From: Nautiliaceae bacterium
Lineage (GTDB): Bacteria > Campylobacterota > Campylobacteria > Campylobacterales > Nautiliaceae
DNA length: 12,914 nt
Assembly: GCA_027035735.1 (NCBI GenBank)
Contig: JALVUH010000014.1
Coordinates: 1-12,914 of the forward strand
Direction of reading: 5' to 3'
The notes beneath the pieces are model-generated. The model had not been told where the DNA came from and did no database searches. It was given only the letters and a program-made list of their open reading frames with translations. A program made the translations under genes and the position numbers. Below are positions 12,386-12,914 of this stretch, piece after piece; the first letter of the stretch is position 1, and each line of letters opens with the position of its first letter.

Positions 12386-12914
12386 TAAACTTCCTTAGTT
12401 TCTCTTAAAATTTCATCTACTTTATCAATTTGAATTATATATTCAACTAAATCATCAAATAATTTAAATAAATCTTGTGCTACTTTTTCTAATTCTACTA
12501 ATTTATTGTAATAAAAATCTTGATTTTCTTTAGTAACACCTTCTTTCTTAACAACATCTAAAACCTCTCTTCCTATTTCATGAATTTTTTTATGAAGAGT
12601 TATCAATTTTTTATAATTTTTATACCCTTTTAAAATTTCTCTAATTTTTGGATTTTCAAGCCATCTTCCAAGAGCACAATTTTTATCTGTTAAATTATAT
12701 ATTTTTTCATCAACTTTTTCTCTTGTAATTGAAGCATAAATATTTGATTTGTAAATAATATGATGAATTTTAAATGTTACAAGAATGAGTTTTAACATAT
12801 TTTTTTCTGTAATTTTATTTACATCACTCAAATCTTTTTGAAGAGTAAACAAAAGTTTTTCAAAATCCTCTAATGTTTTATAAGAAGTATTTCCAATTTC
12901 TACTATATGATTTG
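12385..12914 (-). CDS. C-terminal part of a methyl-accepting chemotaxis protein with CZB zinc-binding domain (5' end outside window)
   Basis: The frame is open from the right edge to the TAA at 12385, giving 175 residues; the TTG at 12852 is an internal leucine and not a convincing start, because coding-like helical sequence (HIVEIGNTSYKTLEDFEKL) continues upstream of it. Residues after that match a chemoreceptor zinc-binding (CZB) domain: a K-I-H-H-I-I-Y-K-S-N-I-Y block, then NCALGRW, then LHKKIH. The predicted ligands, counted from the window edge, are H51, C79, H107 and H111, the 3-His/1-Cys site of this family. CZB domains usually end soluble or membrane chemoreceptors and sense zinc or hypochlorite. 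The upstream residues look like the end of a signalling coiled coil. No CheR-binding pentapeptide ends the protein. It overlaps the gltX start by one base. Confidence 0.85.
   Translation of the reverse strand, partial: NHIVEIGNTSYKTLEDFEKLLFTLQKDLSDVNKITEKNMLKLILVTFKIHHIIYKSNIYASITREKVDEKIYNLTDKNCALGRWLENPKIREILKGYKNYKKLITLHKKIHEIGREVLDVVKKEGVTKENQDFYYNKLVELEKVAQDLFKLFDDLVEYIIQIDKVDEILRETKEV

Noticed and set aside
12385..12852. Treating the right-edge gene as a complete 155-residue protein starting at 12852
   Set aside because: The codon there is TTG (Leu), the frame stays open to the window edge, and the upstream residues continue the helical receptor sequence, so it is a partial gene.
1..12914. 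Search for CRISPR arrays, direct repeats, insertion sequences, tRNA genes, defence islands or prophage
   Set aside because: No repeated units, transposase motifs, tRNA-like cloverleaf sequence or phage genes were seen; nearly all DNA is accounted for by core-type genes.

Overview
The window comes from a very AT-rich bacterium. Gene content and order point to the Campylobacterota (former Epsilonproteobacteria). The run comF-gyrA-flgP-(flgQ position)-flgR-asd-yqhA matches the order I recall in Campylobacter jejuni (Cj1028c down to Cj1022c), and gltX-yggT-slt matches the order I recall around HP0643-HP0645 in Helicobacter pylori. Lysine- and glutamate-rich proteins and the composition would suit a vent genus such as Nautilia, Caminibacter or Lebetimonas. 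That last step is inference; no search was run. Coding density is extreme: the largest gap is 50 bp, and there is no rRNA, tRNA, CRISPR array, insertion sequence or clear sign of recent transfer.

Layout. Bases 1-75 are the 3' end of a plus-strand gene with a CBS-like tail, converging on the left block. Bases 72-8792 are a minus-strand block of eleven tightly packed genes, read right to left: DUF3293 protein, 71-residue membrane protein, comF, gyrA, flgP-like lipoprotein, small secreted protein in the flgQ position, flgR, asd, yqhA/UPF0114, a radical SAM enzyme and a four-helix membrane protein. A terminator-like hairpin overlaps the end of yqhA and may separate the last two genes. A 50 bp divergent promoter region (8793-8842) separates this block from a single plus-strand lipoprotein gene, which converges with an 11 bp overlap on a second minus-strand block (9291-12914): the CZB-domain end of a chemoreceptor, gltX, yggT and slt.

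How it fits together. The left block mixes housekeeping genes (gyrase A, aspartate-semialdehyde dehydrogenase), DNA uptake (ComF) and flagellar genes (FlgP-like lipoprotein, its partner position, and the sigma-54 activator FlgR). FlgR ends right after its AAA+ domain and has no DNA-binding domain, as in Helicobacter. It starts with TTG, and its ribosome binding site lies in the last codons of the preceding gene. The right block links chemotaxis, tRNA charging and cell-wall turnover, probably by chance operon packing.

No clear undescribed multi-gene system is visible. The points most worth a second look are the DNA-binding-less FlgR, the small unrecognised FlgQ-position protein, the comF start that seems to need an ATT codon to keep its zinc finger, and the hairpin between yqhA and the radical SAM gene.
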